Below, in pieces: positions 1 through 7,548 of a stretch of DNA of 64,000 nt (the first letter of the stretch is position 1; every line of letters begins with the position of its first letter). A program made the position numbers and the translations under genes. The notes under the pieces were generated by a model. That model made no database searches, was not told the origin of the DNA, and saw only the letters and a program-made list of their open reading frames with translations. The DNA is from Polyangium sp. y55x31 (GTDB lineage Bacteria > Myxococcota_A > Polyangia > Polyangiales > Polyangiaceae), in NCBI RefSeq assembly GCF_029946505.1, contig NZ_JARZHG010000040.1:1-64000 (forward strand), given 5' to 3'.

Positions 1-85
1 GAAGGGGGCTGTCCGCCCCCTTCACCCCGGACCAGGCACGGCCTGGACCGAGGGCCGAGAAACCGCGCGATGCGCGGTTTCTCGG
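1..85 (-). repeat. Multi-hairpin intergenic repeat, copy D (cut by window edge)
   Basis: Three consecutive perfect hairpins are visible: 1-23 (9-bp stem, loop TGTCC), 32-46 (CCAGGC/GCCTGG) and 55-85 (14-bp stem, loop GAT). Read on the minus strand they match the order and loop sequences of the repeats at 182-286, 10053-10157 and 50947-51053. The stem sequences differ from the other copies while pairing is kept. The fourth hairpin of the family would lie outside the window. Confidence 0.75.
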
Positions 86-181
86 ACGGCCCGTGGCAAG
101 ATCACGAGCGGCGTTGCCCATCGAGACAGCAGCGCTGCCGTCTCGGCGGGCCAGGCCTCGCCAGTCTTGCCGCGGCCTGTT

Positions 182-286
182 CGATGAACTGCGCGTTGCG
201 CAGTTCATCGACCCCGGGTCCAGCGCTTGCGCTGGTCCGGGTGCAGGGGCGGATAGCCCCTGCTCGGGTCCGGGGTGAAACCCCGG
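182..286 (+). repeat. Multi-hairpin intergenic repeat, copy A
   Basis: Four perfect hairpins follow each other: 182-210 (13-bp stem, loop GTT), 220-235 (CCAGCGC/GCGCTGG, loop TT), 244-262 (CAGGGGC/GCCCCTG, loop GGATA) and 270-286 (CCGGGG/CCCCGG, loop TGAAA). Hairpins 2 to 4 are nearly identical to the copy at 50947-51053, whereas hairpin 1 has a different stem sequence of the same shape. It lies just past the stop codon of the minus-strand gene at 301-1251. Between copies D and A (86-181) there is a near-perfect palindrome at 122-144 and no gene that can be supported. Confidence 0.85.
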
Positions 287-300
287 CGCTACGGCCTCCC

Positions 301-1251
301 TCAGGGGTGGAGCGGGCTGTTCTTGAACCGCTCGATCAGTGCGTCGAGCGCGGCTTGATCTCCTGGGCGAGCGCTGCGCTTCGCGGCTTCCACGAGTGCT
401 GGCGTCGACGGGTGATCCACCATCAGTACGGCCTTCGTGATGACCGTGCGCGCCTCGCCTTCGTACCGCAGGTAGGACTCCACGAGCGCTTGGGCTGCGG
501 TCCTGCGCACGGACTCTTCCTCGCCGCTCGCCGCGATGATTGGCGTCTTCCAGGCCCATGCGGAGCCCACGTCGCCGAGGGATCGCGCCACGAGGATCGC
601 CGTCTCTGCGTTTGGGTGCGCGGAGAGCGCGGATGCGAGTGCCTCGGCTGCCACGAGCCTTCGGCAATCGCCCATCCCTGCGAGCACGCCCTTCTGCTTC
701 GGGCCTTCCTTTTTCGCCAGCGCCACGAGCTTCTGCGCGGCTGCGTCCGTGCCGAGCTTGCCGAGTGCGGAGGCTGCGGCGCGCACGAGATCCGTGTCCA
801 TCTCCGTCACGTCGATGAGTGCGAAGAGCACGGGGGCTGCGCGACCGTCTCGCAGTGAGCCCACGGCTTCCACGAGGCCCACGCGCCATGCGTGCCACGC
901 GTCGTCGTTCATGTCTCCGCGTGGCTTTGCGTCCACCGCGAGCTCGTTCAGCATCGGCAGCAGTGCGTCCTTGCCGAGCCCCTTCAGGATGGCTGCGACG
1001 GGCACGTACCGGCCTCGCTTCTGCGCGTCGAGCGCGGGCATGTCCTCGCGCAGCCGCGCGAGCGTGTCGAATGCCGCGGGGTTCTCCTTGCGTGCGACGC
1101 CGATCGCCTGGACGAGCGCCGCTCGATCCTGCGCGGTGATCCGATCCGGCCCGATCCACACGCCTTCGGCCGCGTTTGCTGCGCCTGTGAGCGCCGAGAG
1201 CAAGAGCCCCGCTGCGACGATGCCGATCCCCAAGACACGCTTCGCCTTCAT
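301..1251 (-). CDS. Secreted HEAT-repeat-like protein
   Basis: This is a predicted exported protein of 316 residues with unknown function. It starts MKAKRV and has a clear signal peptide (residues 1 to about 28, ending in ANAA). The rest is alpha-helical with repeated segments such as GSLRDGRAAPVLFALIDVTEMDTDLVRAAASALGKL broken into two-helix units, the look of HEAT or armadillo repeats, which usually bind proteins. Its ATG lies inside the stop region of the upstream arginine deiminase gene (4-bp ATGA overlap, 1248-1251), so the two are probably translated together and may act together outside the cytoplasm. The HEAT assignment rests on the repeat pattern only, and no catalytic motif is visible. 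Confidence 0.7.
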   Translation of the reverse strand: MKAKRVLGIGIVAAGLLLSALTGAANAAEGVWIGPDRITAQDRAALVQAIGVARKENPAAFDTLARLREDMPALDAQKRGRYVPVAAILKGLGKDALLPMLNELAVDAKPRGDMNDDAWHAWRVGLVEAVGSLRDGRAAPVLFALIDVTEMDTDLVRAAASALGKLGTDAAAQKLVALAKKEGPKQKGVLAGMGDCRRLVAAEALASALSAHPNAETAILVARSLGDVGSAWAWKTPIIAASGEEESVRRTAAQALVESYLRYEGEARTVITKAVLMVDHPSTPALVEAAKRSARPGDQAALDALIERFKNSPLHP

Positions 1252-3128
1252 AGAGCACCTTCCCACCAGGGGTTCGTTTCCGGCACGACCCGCGTCGTGT
1301 TCGACCCGCAATGCACCTCTCCGTCGTTGCGGTGGTAGAGGTTCCAGTTCTCGATGAAGCTCACGGTGATGCCGTAGGGCTTGAATGCCTCGACGAGCTG
1401 CGCCTCGAAGATGTCCTCTCCGTTGATGTTTGGACCGTGCGGCTTCGGCGCGCCGAAGACCGTGTCCGAGAGGTAGATCCCGTTCACCGTGCCTGGCTGG
1501 TAGGCGACCGAGTAGCCCTCCGCCGGCTGGTGCAGGAACGGGATGCGGATGATCTCGGCGTCCGTGATGCCCGTCTCCTGCTTCAGCACCTCGAGCTGCC
1601 CGGCGACCTCGACTGCCGCCGACGCGCTCTCGTTCATCACGTCGGGATCGTTCAGCACCTCGTCGATCGTGACCTCGGCGGGCGCGTTGCCCCACCAGTA
1701 TTTGCCGACGAACATCGACACGTTGCCGTGCCCGGCCGCTTTTGCGTCCTCGAGCATCTGCTTTGCGAGCGCGGCGTCGTTCAGGCCGAGCGCCCAGCCG
1801 CGTGGCGTGTTTGCTTTGACGAACGTCGTCGTCTCGTCGACGTGACCGACCAGCAGCCACTCCGTGTCGATGTAGATGATGGGCTGCGCGCCTTGCGCGC
1901 TCACCATGCGATCGAAGCTCTTGTCCGGGTAGAACGAAGGCGTCGAGCCGCGCAGCACCCGTCCGTTCGGGTAGCTCTTGCCGTTGTGGGTGTAGGGCGG
2001 AACGGTCTCCAGGTTGCCGAACGAGTTCAGCGAATCCATCTCGTTCGAGTGCATCGGATCGAACTGCGCGAGACCTCCGACGTCCTTGCCGCGAAGCGCG
2101 AACACGATCCTTCCTGCGCTGCGCAGGCTGCCCGTGTGGTTCGCCGAGCGGAAGTTCACGTGCATCACGTGTTGCTTGCCGCCCGGGCCGGGCATCGACG
2201 TGTACGCGGTCTCGAAGTAGTCCTGCGTCCACTGATCCGAGCTCGCGTGCTCGTAGAGCGGCTCGGAGAGGCCCGCGGTCTGCATGGCCGCCTTCAGATC
2301 GTTGCGGAACGCCGTCGACGAGGACTCCCCCTGGACGTTCGCCGCGTAGATCGTGCGCGCCGGGTGCAGGTGGTGTCGGAAGAGCACCGGCGCCACGCGC
2401 AGCCGCACTGTGTCCTTCGCCTCCGGCATCGGCGCGCCCGAGGGATCGGTGCCCGTCACCGTCAGCGAGACGTCGACGAACCCGTCCCAGACCGCCGCGT
2501 CACGCACGATGTCGCGCGCCTCGATCGCGAGCTCCACGCCGGCCGCGAGATCCGCCTGGCCGAGCTTCGTCGCGGGATCGAAGCGCTCGAACGAGCCCGA
2601 CGTCGTCTTCCGGAAGAGCTGCACTTGCTCCGGCGCGCTCACGGTGATCGTGCCCGAGGCGTCTGCGTACGCCTCCGGCCACGGCGCGGCCACGATCCGC
2701 GCGAGATCCGCGAGATCTTCCTCGCCGTTCACCACCGTGTCCGCGGCGTCGTTGCAGGCGACGAGCTGCGAATCGGGCTGACCGCTCCCGGGGCACTGGT
2801 CCTGATCGTCGTCGATGTTGGCGAGGAAAATCGCGCCGTGTGCGGCGTCCCAGGTGTCCTCGCCCTGATCTTCGCTGGGATCGTCGAGATCGATCGTGCC
2901 GTTGCGGTTCACGTCGGCGCGCAGATCGGCGGGGCCCTTTGGCCCTCCGCCGCCTTGCCCGGCCCCGCCCTGGCCCGCGCCGCCTTGTCCTGATCCGCCT
3001 TGTCCTGCGCCGCCCCCGACGCCTGGACCCGAACTGAGCCCGAGATCTTCGTCGGCCCCGCCGCATCCTGCCGCGAGCGCGGCTCCCGAGAGCGTCGCGG
3101 CCCACAGCCACGTCCATCGTCTACGCAT
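1248..3128 (-). CDS. Protein-arginine deiminase (vertebrate type), lipoprotein
   Basis: This 626-residue protein should convert peptidyl-arginine to citrulline in a calcium-dependent way. Residues 1-22 are a lipoprotein signal (lipobox LAAGC, Cys22), and 32-65 are a Gly/Gln-rich linker. Residues 72-112 (DVNRNGTIDLDDP, then GAIFLANIDDD) match the calcium-binding middle domain of animal PADs. Residues about 245-620 match the catalytic domain: QDYFE with Asp303, SFGNLE at 369, GHVDE with His429 and Asp431, and GEVHCGSN with Cys607, the positions of the human PAD4 Asp350, His471, Asp473 and Cys645. The start at 3128 is preferred because GAGGTGA lies 4 nt upstream; a GTG start at 3137 would add three residues. 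The lipobox suggests an extracytoplasmic location. Its downstream partner is the overlapping HEAT-like gene. All catalytic residues are present, so I expect an active enzyme. Confidence 0.88.
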   Translation of the reverse strand: MRRRWTWLWAATLSGAALAAGCGGADEDLGLSSGPGVGGGAGQGGSGQGGAGQGGAGQGGGGPKGPADLRADVNRNGTIDLDDPSEDQGEDTWDAAHGAIFLANIDDDQDQCPGSGQPDSQLVACNDAADTVVNGEEDLADLARIVAAPWPEAYADASGTITVSAPEQVQLFRKTTSGSFERFDPATKLGQADLAAGVELAIEARDIVRDAAVWDGFVDVSLTVTGTDPSGAPMPEAKDTVRLRVAPVLFRHHLHPARTIYAANVQGESSSTAFRNDLKAAMQTAGLSEPLYEHASSDQWTQDYFETAYTSMPGPGGKQHVMHVNFRSANHTGSLRSAGRIVFALRGKDVGGLAQFDPMHSNEMDSLNSFGNLETVPPYTHNGKSYPNGRVLRGSTPSFYPDKSFDRMVSAQGAQPIIYIDTEWLLVGHVDETTTFVKANTPRGWALGLNDAALAKQMLEDAKAAGHGNVSMFVGKYWWGNAPAEVTIDEVLNDPDVMNESASAAVEVAGQLEVLKQETGITDAEIIRIPFLHQPAEGYSVAYQPGTVNGIYLSDTVFGAPKPHGPNINGEDIFEAQLVEAFKPYGITVSFIENWNLYHRNDGEVHCGSNTTRVVPETNPWWEGAL

Positions 3129-3289
3129 TCGTTTCACCTCGAACGATTGTCGTCCCGCGTGAGGCCATCGATGTAGGCTGATCGAAAGCCTCGCCGCAAC
3201 GGCCGAATCGTTGCGAAATGTGTGCGTTCACGTCAGGGGAGAATTGTTCGCCGCGTGTGCTCTCCGCGGGAAAAGGCAGGCTGCGGAGC

Positions 3290-4618
3290 TCACACCTCCG
3301 TTGCAGTCTGCGCGTCTTTTTCGTCGCTTCGGAAGTGCGCCTCGGCCTTCTTCGGATCGCAGATGAGGAGGAGCGGGATCGCGGCGACCTGGACGACAGC
3401 GGCGATGAGGATCGCGCGCCCGTAGCCGAGATGATCTGCCATCCATCCGCCGTACCGCGCGGTGAACGAGTAGCAGAGGTTCGTCATGGCCATGTAGGCC
3501 GTGAACTGCGTCGCTCCGACGGCGGGGTTCGTGAGCCTCATGAAAAACTTCAGCGCCGCCGCGCTGTAGAAGCAGATCCCGATCTGCAAGAGCGCCTGGT
3601 AGGCGACGAGAAACCCGTAGTTGGGCCAGTAGCCGGAGAGCGTCGCGAAGAGCGCCATCACGCCGCCGATCCAGGCCATGCCCGCGGCGATCGCCTTGTG
3701 CATGCCGAAGCGGTCCGCGAGCGCGCCGCCGACGAGCGAGCCCACGACGCCCGCGGGCGCATCGACGACGCTCAGCAGGAAGAGCGCCTCCTCGGAGAGC
3801 CCGAGGTCCTTGCGGTAGAGGCGCGTCGTGAACGTACCGACGAGCGCGAAGCCGGCCGGCGCGAGGAACGCGATGAGGAAGCCCGCGAGCGTCGGGGGGA
3901 ACTTGAGCGTGCGGACGAGCTCCGGCACGTCGAGGCGCCTGCCCTCGCGCCCGAGGCGCGTGTCCTCGCTCGGCGGCCGCTCCCGCACGAGCAGCGGCAC
4001 GACCATGATCAGCCACACCGGCAAGGTCATCGCGACGAACGTCGCCTGCCATCCGATGTGCTTCGCGATCACCGCGCCGCTCGATCCGAGCGTGACGCCG
4101 ATCGTCTTGCCGGCCCACATGATGCTGTTGGCGCGGCCGGTCTCGTTCGCCGGCAGGATGTCCACCGCGAGCCCGTCCACGGCCAGATCCTGCAGCGCGG
4201 CGAACGTGTTGTGCGCGAACAGGAGCACGTTGATCAGGCCGAGCCGACCCGGATCCACCGCGGCGAGCGCGAGCAGCGGCAGGCCCATCATGATCTCGGC
4301 GAGGATGATGAACGGGCGCCGCCGGCCGAACCGGCCGCCGCGATACCGATCGAGCAGCGGCCCGTAGAAGACCTTGAAGCTCCAGGGCAGGTAGGCGATC
4401 CCCATGACCGTGCCGAGGTCCTCGTTGCTGAGGCCGCGATCGATCAGGAAGACGCGATAGCCGCCCGCGAGGAAGCCCCACGGGATGCCCTGCGCGAGGT
4501 AGAGCAGGCCGAAGAAGACGAAGCGGAGGATGCGGCTGTCCGCGAGCGTCGTGCCGCGTGGCTTCGGGGGATCACCTGCCGCGGGAGCCAGGTAGGGGTT
4601 CTCGGCCGGCTCGCTCAT
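3290..4618 (-). CDS. MFS transporter, AmpG / acetyl-CoA transporter-like
   Basis: This 442-residue integral membrane protein has about twelve hydrophobic segments. Near the N-terminus (about 33-45) the motif LLYLAQGIPWGF is characteristic of the AmpG muropeptide permease and the related acetyl-CoA transporter group. It is followed by the MFS-type loop DRYRGGRFGRRRPF between helices 2 and 3 and by LQDLAVDGLAVD, where this group carries conserved Asp residues. The ATG at 4618 gives MSEPAENP; an upstream in-frame extension to 4750 is arginine-rich, overlaps the neighbour and is unlikely. The substrate is uncertain: anhydromuropeptides would be the AmpG guess, but no recycling enzymes are nearby. 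Confidence 0.8.
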   Translation of the reverse strand: MSEPAENPYLAPAAGDPPKPRGTTLADSRILRFVFFGLLYLAQGIPWGFLAGGYRVFLIDRGLSNEDLGTVMGIAYLPWSFKVFYGPLLDRYRGGRFGRRRPFIILAEIMMGLPLLALAAVDPGRLGLINVLLFAHNTFAALQDLAVDGLAVDILPANETGRANSIMWAGKTIGVTLGSSGAVIAKHIGWQATFVAMTLPVWLIMVVPLLVRERPPSEDTRLGREGRRLDVPELVRTLKFPPTLAGFLIAFLAPAGFALVGTFTTRLYRKDLGLSEEALFLLSVVDAPAGVVGSLVGGALADRFGMHKAIAAGMAWIGGVMALFATLSGYWPNYGFLVAYQALLQIGICFYSAAALKFFMRLTNPAVGATQFTAYMAMTNLCYSFTARYGGWMADHLGYGRAILIAAVVQVAAIPLLLICDPKKAEAHFRSDEKDAQTATEV

Positions 4619-4631
4619 CGCGCCGAGGGTA

Positions 4632-5186
4632 TCACGCCTCGTCGTCGCCCGAGATCTCCGGGCGGCGATCACGGAGCCTCGGGAAGAGCGTTGCGCGGAT
4701 CGATGAAGCCGGCTCGCCGAAGAGGGCTTCGAGGCGCGTGTAGACGACACCCACGAGCCGGCCTTTGGGCGGGCGGAGCGTGGCGTGTACGAACGCGACG
4801 TCGACCTCGATGCCCGCGTGCGACGAGGCGTCCGCCGCGAGCTCGCTCGCCCGTTCGGCGCCGCGAGTGCGATCCTTCGTCGTGCGGATCCGGATGTGCA
4901 GGCCCGCGCGGAGCAGCGCGTGGTAGCTCGCCATCCACGCCATCCACGGCTCGATCTCGCCGCCCGCGACGACCGCTCGGATCGCGGCGAGGCGCGCGTC
5001 GACGACGTCGAGGGGCAAGGTGTCGAGCTCGTGCAGCGCGCCGGGGAAGCGCTCGGCGAGGGCCTTGAACACGGCGCGCTCGGGGATCGGCTCGCCGCGA
5101 TCCCGCGCGCGCCGGAGCTCCGCGATCGCGGCGTATTTGCTCTCGAGCGCGAGGAGCGCCTCGTGGCTCGGCGCGGGCGGCTTCAC
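4632..5186 (-). CDS. Uncharacterised 184-residue protein
   Basis: I do not recognise a family. The likely GTG start at 5184-5186 overlaps the TGA of epmA (GTGA), giving a product beginning (M)KPPAPSHEALLAL. The first 70 residues are helical and charged, and the middle contains EPWMAWMASYHALLRAGLHI. There is no signal peptide or obvious membrane segment, so it is probably cytoplasmic. The overlap with epmA suggests co-translation, and the MFS gene follows 13 bp further on. A function linked to epmA is only a guess from position. Confidence 0.6.
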   Translation of the reverse strand: MKPPAPSHEALLALESKYAAIAELRRARDRGEPIPERAVFKALAERFPGALHELDTLPLDVVDARLAAIRAVVAGGEIEPWMAWMASYHALLRAGLHIRIRTTKDRTRGAERASELAADASSHAGIEVDVAFVHATLRPPKGRLVGVVYTRLEALFGEPASSIRATLFPRLRDRRPEISGDDEA

Positions 5187-6454
5187 AACCACGCGTACGG
5201 GAACGCCGTCACGTCGCCGATCGCGCGCGCCCCGAGGCCGAGCGTGACGAGCCGATCGATGCCGAGCGCATTGCCGGCCGCGGGCGGCATGCCCTCCGCG
5301 AGCGCCGCGAGGAAGCGCTCGTCGATCGGATAGACGGGTTTGCCCTCGGCGCGCCGCTGCGCCTGATCTCGCTCGAAGCGCGCGCGTTGCTCGATCGGAT
5401 CCGTCAGCTCGCCGAAGCCGTTGCATACCTCCAGGCTGCCCACGTAGAGCTCGAAGCGCTCGGCGACACGTGGATCGCTCGGGCAGAGGCGCGCGAGCGA
5501 GGCGAACGGGGCAGGGTATTCGACGAGGAAAACAGGCCGGCCGAGGCGCGCGAGCTTCGGCTCGACCTCTTCGACGAGCAGCCGGAAGAAGCGGTCCTCG
5601 TCCGCGCTCGCCATCGTGATCGCCTCGTCCGCGCTCGTGCCCGCGTACCGCGCGAACGCCTCGCCGACCGAGACCCGCTCGAACGGCGCCGCGAGATCCA
5701 CGCGCGTCCCTTCGACCTCGATCACGCTCGTCCCCGCGAGCTTCGAGACGACCGACCGCACGAGCTCCTCCGTGTCCGCGACGACCGCGTCCATCGGCGC
5801 GAAGGCGCGGTACCACTCGAGCATCGTGAACTCGGGGTTGTGGCGGCTGCCGATCTCACCGCGGCGATAACACCGCGCGAGCTGGAAACAACGCGGCACG
5901 CCGCCCGCGAGCAGGCGCTTCATTTGGTACTCGGGCGACGTGATGAGCCAGAGCGGGTGACCCTCGGGCGCACCCTCCACACCAAACGCATCGAGGTGCA
6001 GATCGAGGCCGGGGCAGGGGACCATCGAGGGTGTTTCGACCTCCAAGAAACCCCGGCGAACGAAGAACGATCGCACCTCGGCGAGCGCCTCCGCCCGCGC
6101 CCGGAGCGCGCCGCCCACGCCCCGAAACACGAGCCGCTCCGTCTCGGTCTTCGGTATCTCGCTCGCCGCGCCCGGCGAGACGTTCGGCGTGTTCGGCGCG
6201 CGCCGCTCGATCACGCGGCCCCGCGCGAGCTTGCCCGCGACGAACGAGGCCTCGACGACCGCGAGATCCGCGGGCACGAGTGATCCTTCGGCGAGCGTGA
6301 TCGTCACGCGCGCGAACGCGTCCGCGAGGACGACCTCGTCGTCCACGACCTCGAGCACCCGACCTGCCATGCGGATCGGCCCGGGCGCGCCCGCCAGCGT
6401 GTCGAGATCACTCGGCGCGAACGGGAGCGAGAGAGGATCGGTCGACGTCGGCAC
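5183..6454 (-). CDS. epmA: Elongation factor P--lysine ligase (EpmA/GenX/PoxA)
   Basis: This 423-residue enzyme belongs to the class II lysyl-tRNA-synthetase paralogues that attach (R)-beta-lysine to a conserved Lys of EF-P, relieving ribosome stalling at polyproline. Motif 2 is seen in FQLARCYRRGEIGSRHNPEF, followed by TMLEWYRAF. The family signature LEVCNGFGELTDP is present, as is motif 3 in PPAAGNALGIDRLVTL. Unlike the usual ~325-residue enzyme, about 75 to 90 residues precede the catalytic core (MAGRVLEVVDDEVVLADAFARV and following), beta-rich and OB-like. The GTG start at 6454 has GAGG 8 nt upstream and lies 10 bp after the preceding lipoprotein stop. No EF-P or beta-lysine mutase (epmB) gene is in the window. 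Confidence 0.85.
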   Translation of the reverse strand: MPTSTDPLSLPFAPSDLDTLAGAPGPIRMAGRVLEVVDDEVVLADAFARVTITLAEGSLVPADLAVVEASFVAGKLARGRVIERRAPNTPNVSPGAASEIPKTETERLVFRGVGGALRARAEALAEVRSFFVRRGFLEVETPSMVPCPGLDLHLDAFGVEGAPEGHPLWLITSPEYQMKRLLAGGVPRCFQLARCYRRGEIGSRHNPEFTMLEWYRAFAPMDAVVADTEELVRSVVSKLAGTSVIEVEGTRVDLAAPFERVSVGEAFARYAGTSADEAITMASADEDRFFRLLVEEVEPKLARLGRPVFLVEYPAPFASLARLCPSDPRVAERFELYVGSLEVCNGFGELTDPIEQRARFERDQAQRRAEGKPVYPIDERFLAALAEGMPPAAGNALGIDRLVTLGLGARAIGDVTAFPYAWL

Positions 6455-6464
6455 GTGCTGGGCC

Positions 6465-6842
6465 TCAGCCCCCGCTGCCCCCGGTGCCGCCCATCCCACC
6501 GACCCCGCCCGTGCCTCCGGTGCCGGCTTCGCCTCCGGTGCCGCCCGTGCCCCCGGTGCCGCCCGTGCCTCCGGTGCCGCCCGTACCGCCTGCGCCGCCG
6601 ACGCCGCCCGTGAGCGCCCCGGGCGTGCACGCGGGTTCGTCACTGCCCGTTGGTGGGCAGCAGATGTCCGAGACGCCGAGCAGCTCGGTCTTCGACACGC
6701 ACACGAGGCCTTCCTCGCAGTCCGTGTTGTTGTTGTCGATGCTGCAGGCCTGACCCACGCCCTGGTTCGAACACGCGGCCAAGGCGAGGCCCGCGGCGAG
6801 CGCAACCAGGACGAACCCCGGGAAGATACGGCGTGAAATCAC
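6465..6842 (-). CDS. Small Cys-containing lipoprotein with Gly/Thr-rich tail
   Basis: This 125-residue predicted lipoprotein begins at a GTG (6842) and has a signal ending in the lipobox LALAAC near residue 23. A compact region with about eight cysteines (about 30-75) follows, including CEEGLVCVSK and ICCPPTGSDEPAC, which suggests disulphide bonds outside the cytoplasm. The last 50 residues are an almost pure GGTGGTGG-type repeat running to the stop codon. Such cysteine knots with Gly-rich tails are common in large myxobacterial genomes, but their role is unknown. The coding repeat is GC-rich and prone to slippage, so the tail length may vary between strains. Confidence 0.75.
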   Translation of the reverse strand: MISRRIFPGFVLVALAAGLALAACSNQGVGQACSIDNNNTDCEEGLVCVSKTELLGVSDICCPPTGSDEPACTPGALTGGVGGAGGTGGTGGTGGTGGTGGTGGEAGTGGTGGVGGMGGTGGSGG

Positions 6843-6855
6843 GCCGGCTCTCTTA

Positions 6856-7548
6856 TCATTTTTCCCGCGCCTGCTCCGGTCCCTCGTACGCCGCCTTGTT
6901 CTTCGCGTCGATGGCGTCCACGAAGAGGCTCATGTACCGGCCCGCGCTCCACAACGAGAACACGAGCGACGTGTAGATGAGCAGCCGCCCCACGTGCACG
7001 AGGTCGACGACGCCGAAGTCGATGATGCCGATCGTGAACCAGTACGGGTAGCCGAGGATCAGGCACACGATCCCGATCATCTGCAGCGCGGTCTTCGTCT
7101 TCCCGCCCTCGCCCGCGGCGATGATGATGCCCTCGGACGAGGCGATCGAGCGCAGCGCCGTGATCGTGATCTCGCGCGAGATCAGGAGCACGACCGCCCA
7201 CGCCGAGATCCGCCCCATCGGCACGAGCCACACGAGCGTGCCCGTGACGATGAGTTTGTCCGCGAGCGGATCGAGGAACTTGCCGAGCACGCTCACGAGG
7301 CCCTGCCGTCGCGCGAGCCAGCCGTCGAGCATGTCGGTGATCGCGGCGAGCGCGTAGACGGCCGCGGCCCAGAAGCAGTCGTGGGGGCTGCCGCGCCCGA
7401 GCAGGATCAGCACGATCGGGATCATGACGATCCGGGCGAACGTCAGGAGGTTCGGGACGTTCCGCGCGTCCTCCCAGAGCGTCTTCCGTCGCGCGGCCTT
7501 GATCTGCCGCAGCGACGCCTTGTCCACCTTCGAGCCGCTAGCGACCAT
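6856..7548 (-). CDS. pgsA: CDP-diacylglycerol--glycerol-3-phosphate 3-phosphatidyltransferase
   Basis: PgsA makes phosphatidylglycerol phosphate from CDP-diacylglycerol and glycerol-3-phosphate in the inner membrane, the committed step to phosphatidylglycerol and cardiolipin. The 230-residue product has the full CDP-alcohol phosphotransferase motif DG-x2-AR-x8-G-x3-D-x3-D, seen as DGWLARRQG...GKFLDPLAD, and about five membrane helices. NVPNLLTFARIVMIP at the N-terminus is typical of PgsA. The ATG at 7548 (MVASGSK) is preferred. It overlaps the stop of the TPR/AIM24 gene by 11 bp, so the two are probably co-transcribed. The family also contains phosphatidylserine synthases, but NLLTFARI favours PgsA. 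Confidence 0.9.
   Translation of the reverse strand: MVASGSKVDKASLRQIKAARRKTLWEDARNVPNLLTFARIVMIPIVLILLGRGSPHDCFWAAAVYALAAITDMLDGWLARRQGLVSVLGKFLDPLADKLIVTGTLVWLVPMGRISAWAVVLLISREITITALRSIASSEGIIIAAGEGGKTKTALQMIGIVCLILGYPYWFTIGIIDFGVVDLVHVGRLLIYTSLVFSLWSAGRYMSLFVDAIDAKNKAAYEGPEQAREK

Noticed and set aside
1252-2232. In-frame upstream extension of the HEAT-like gene
   Set aside because: This part lies in another frame of the arginine deiminase gene, and a clean signal peptide starts at 1251.
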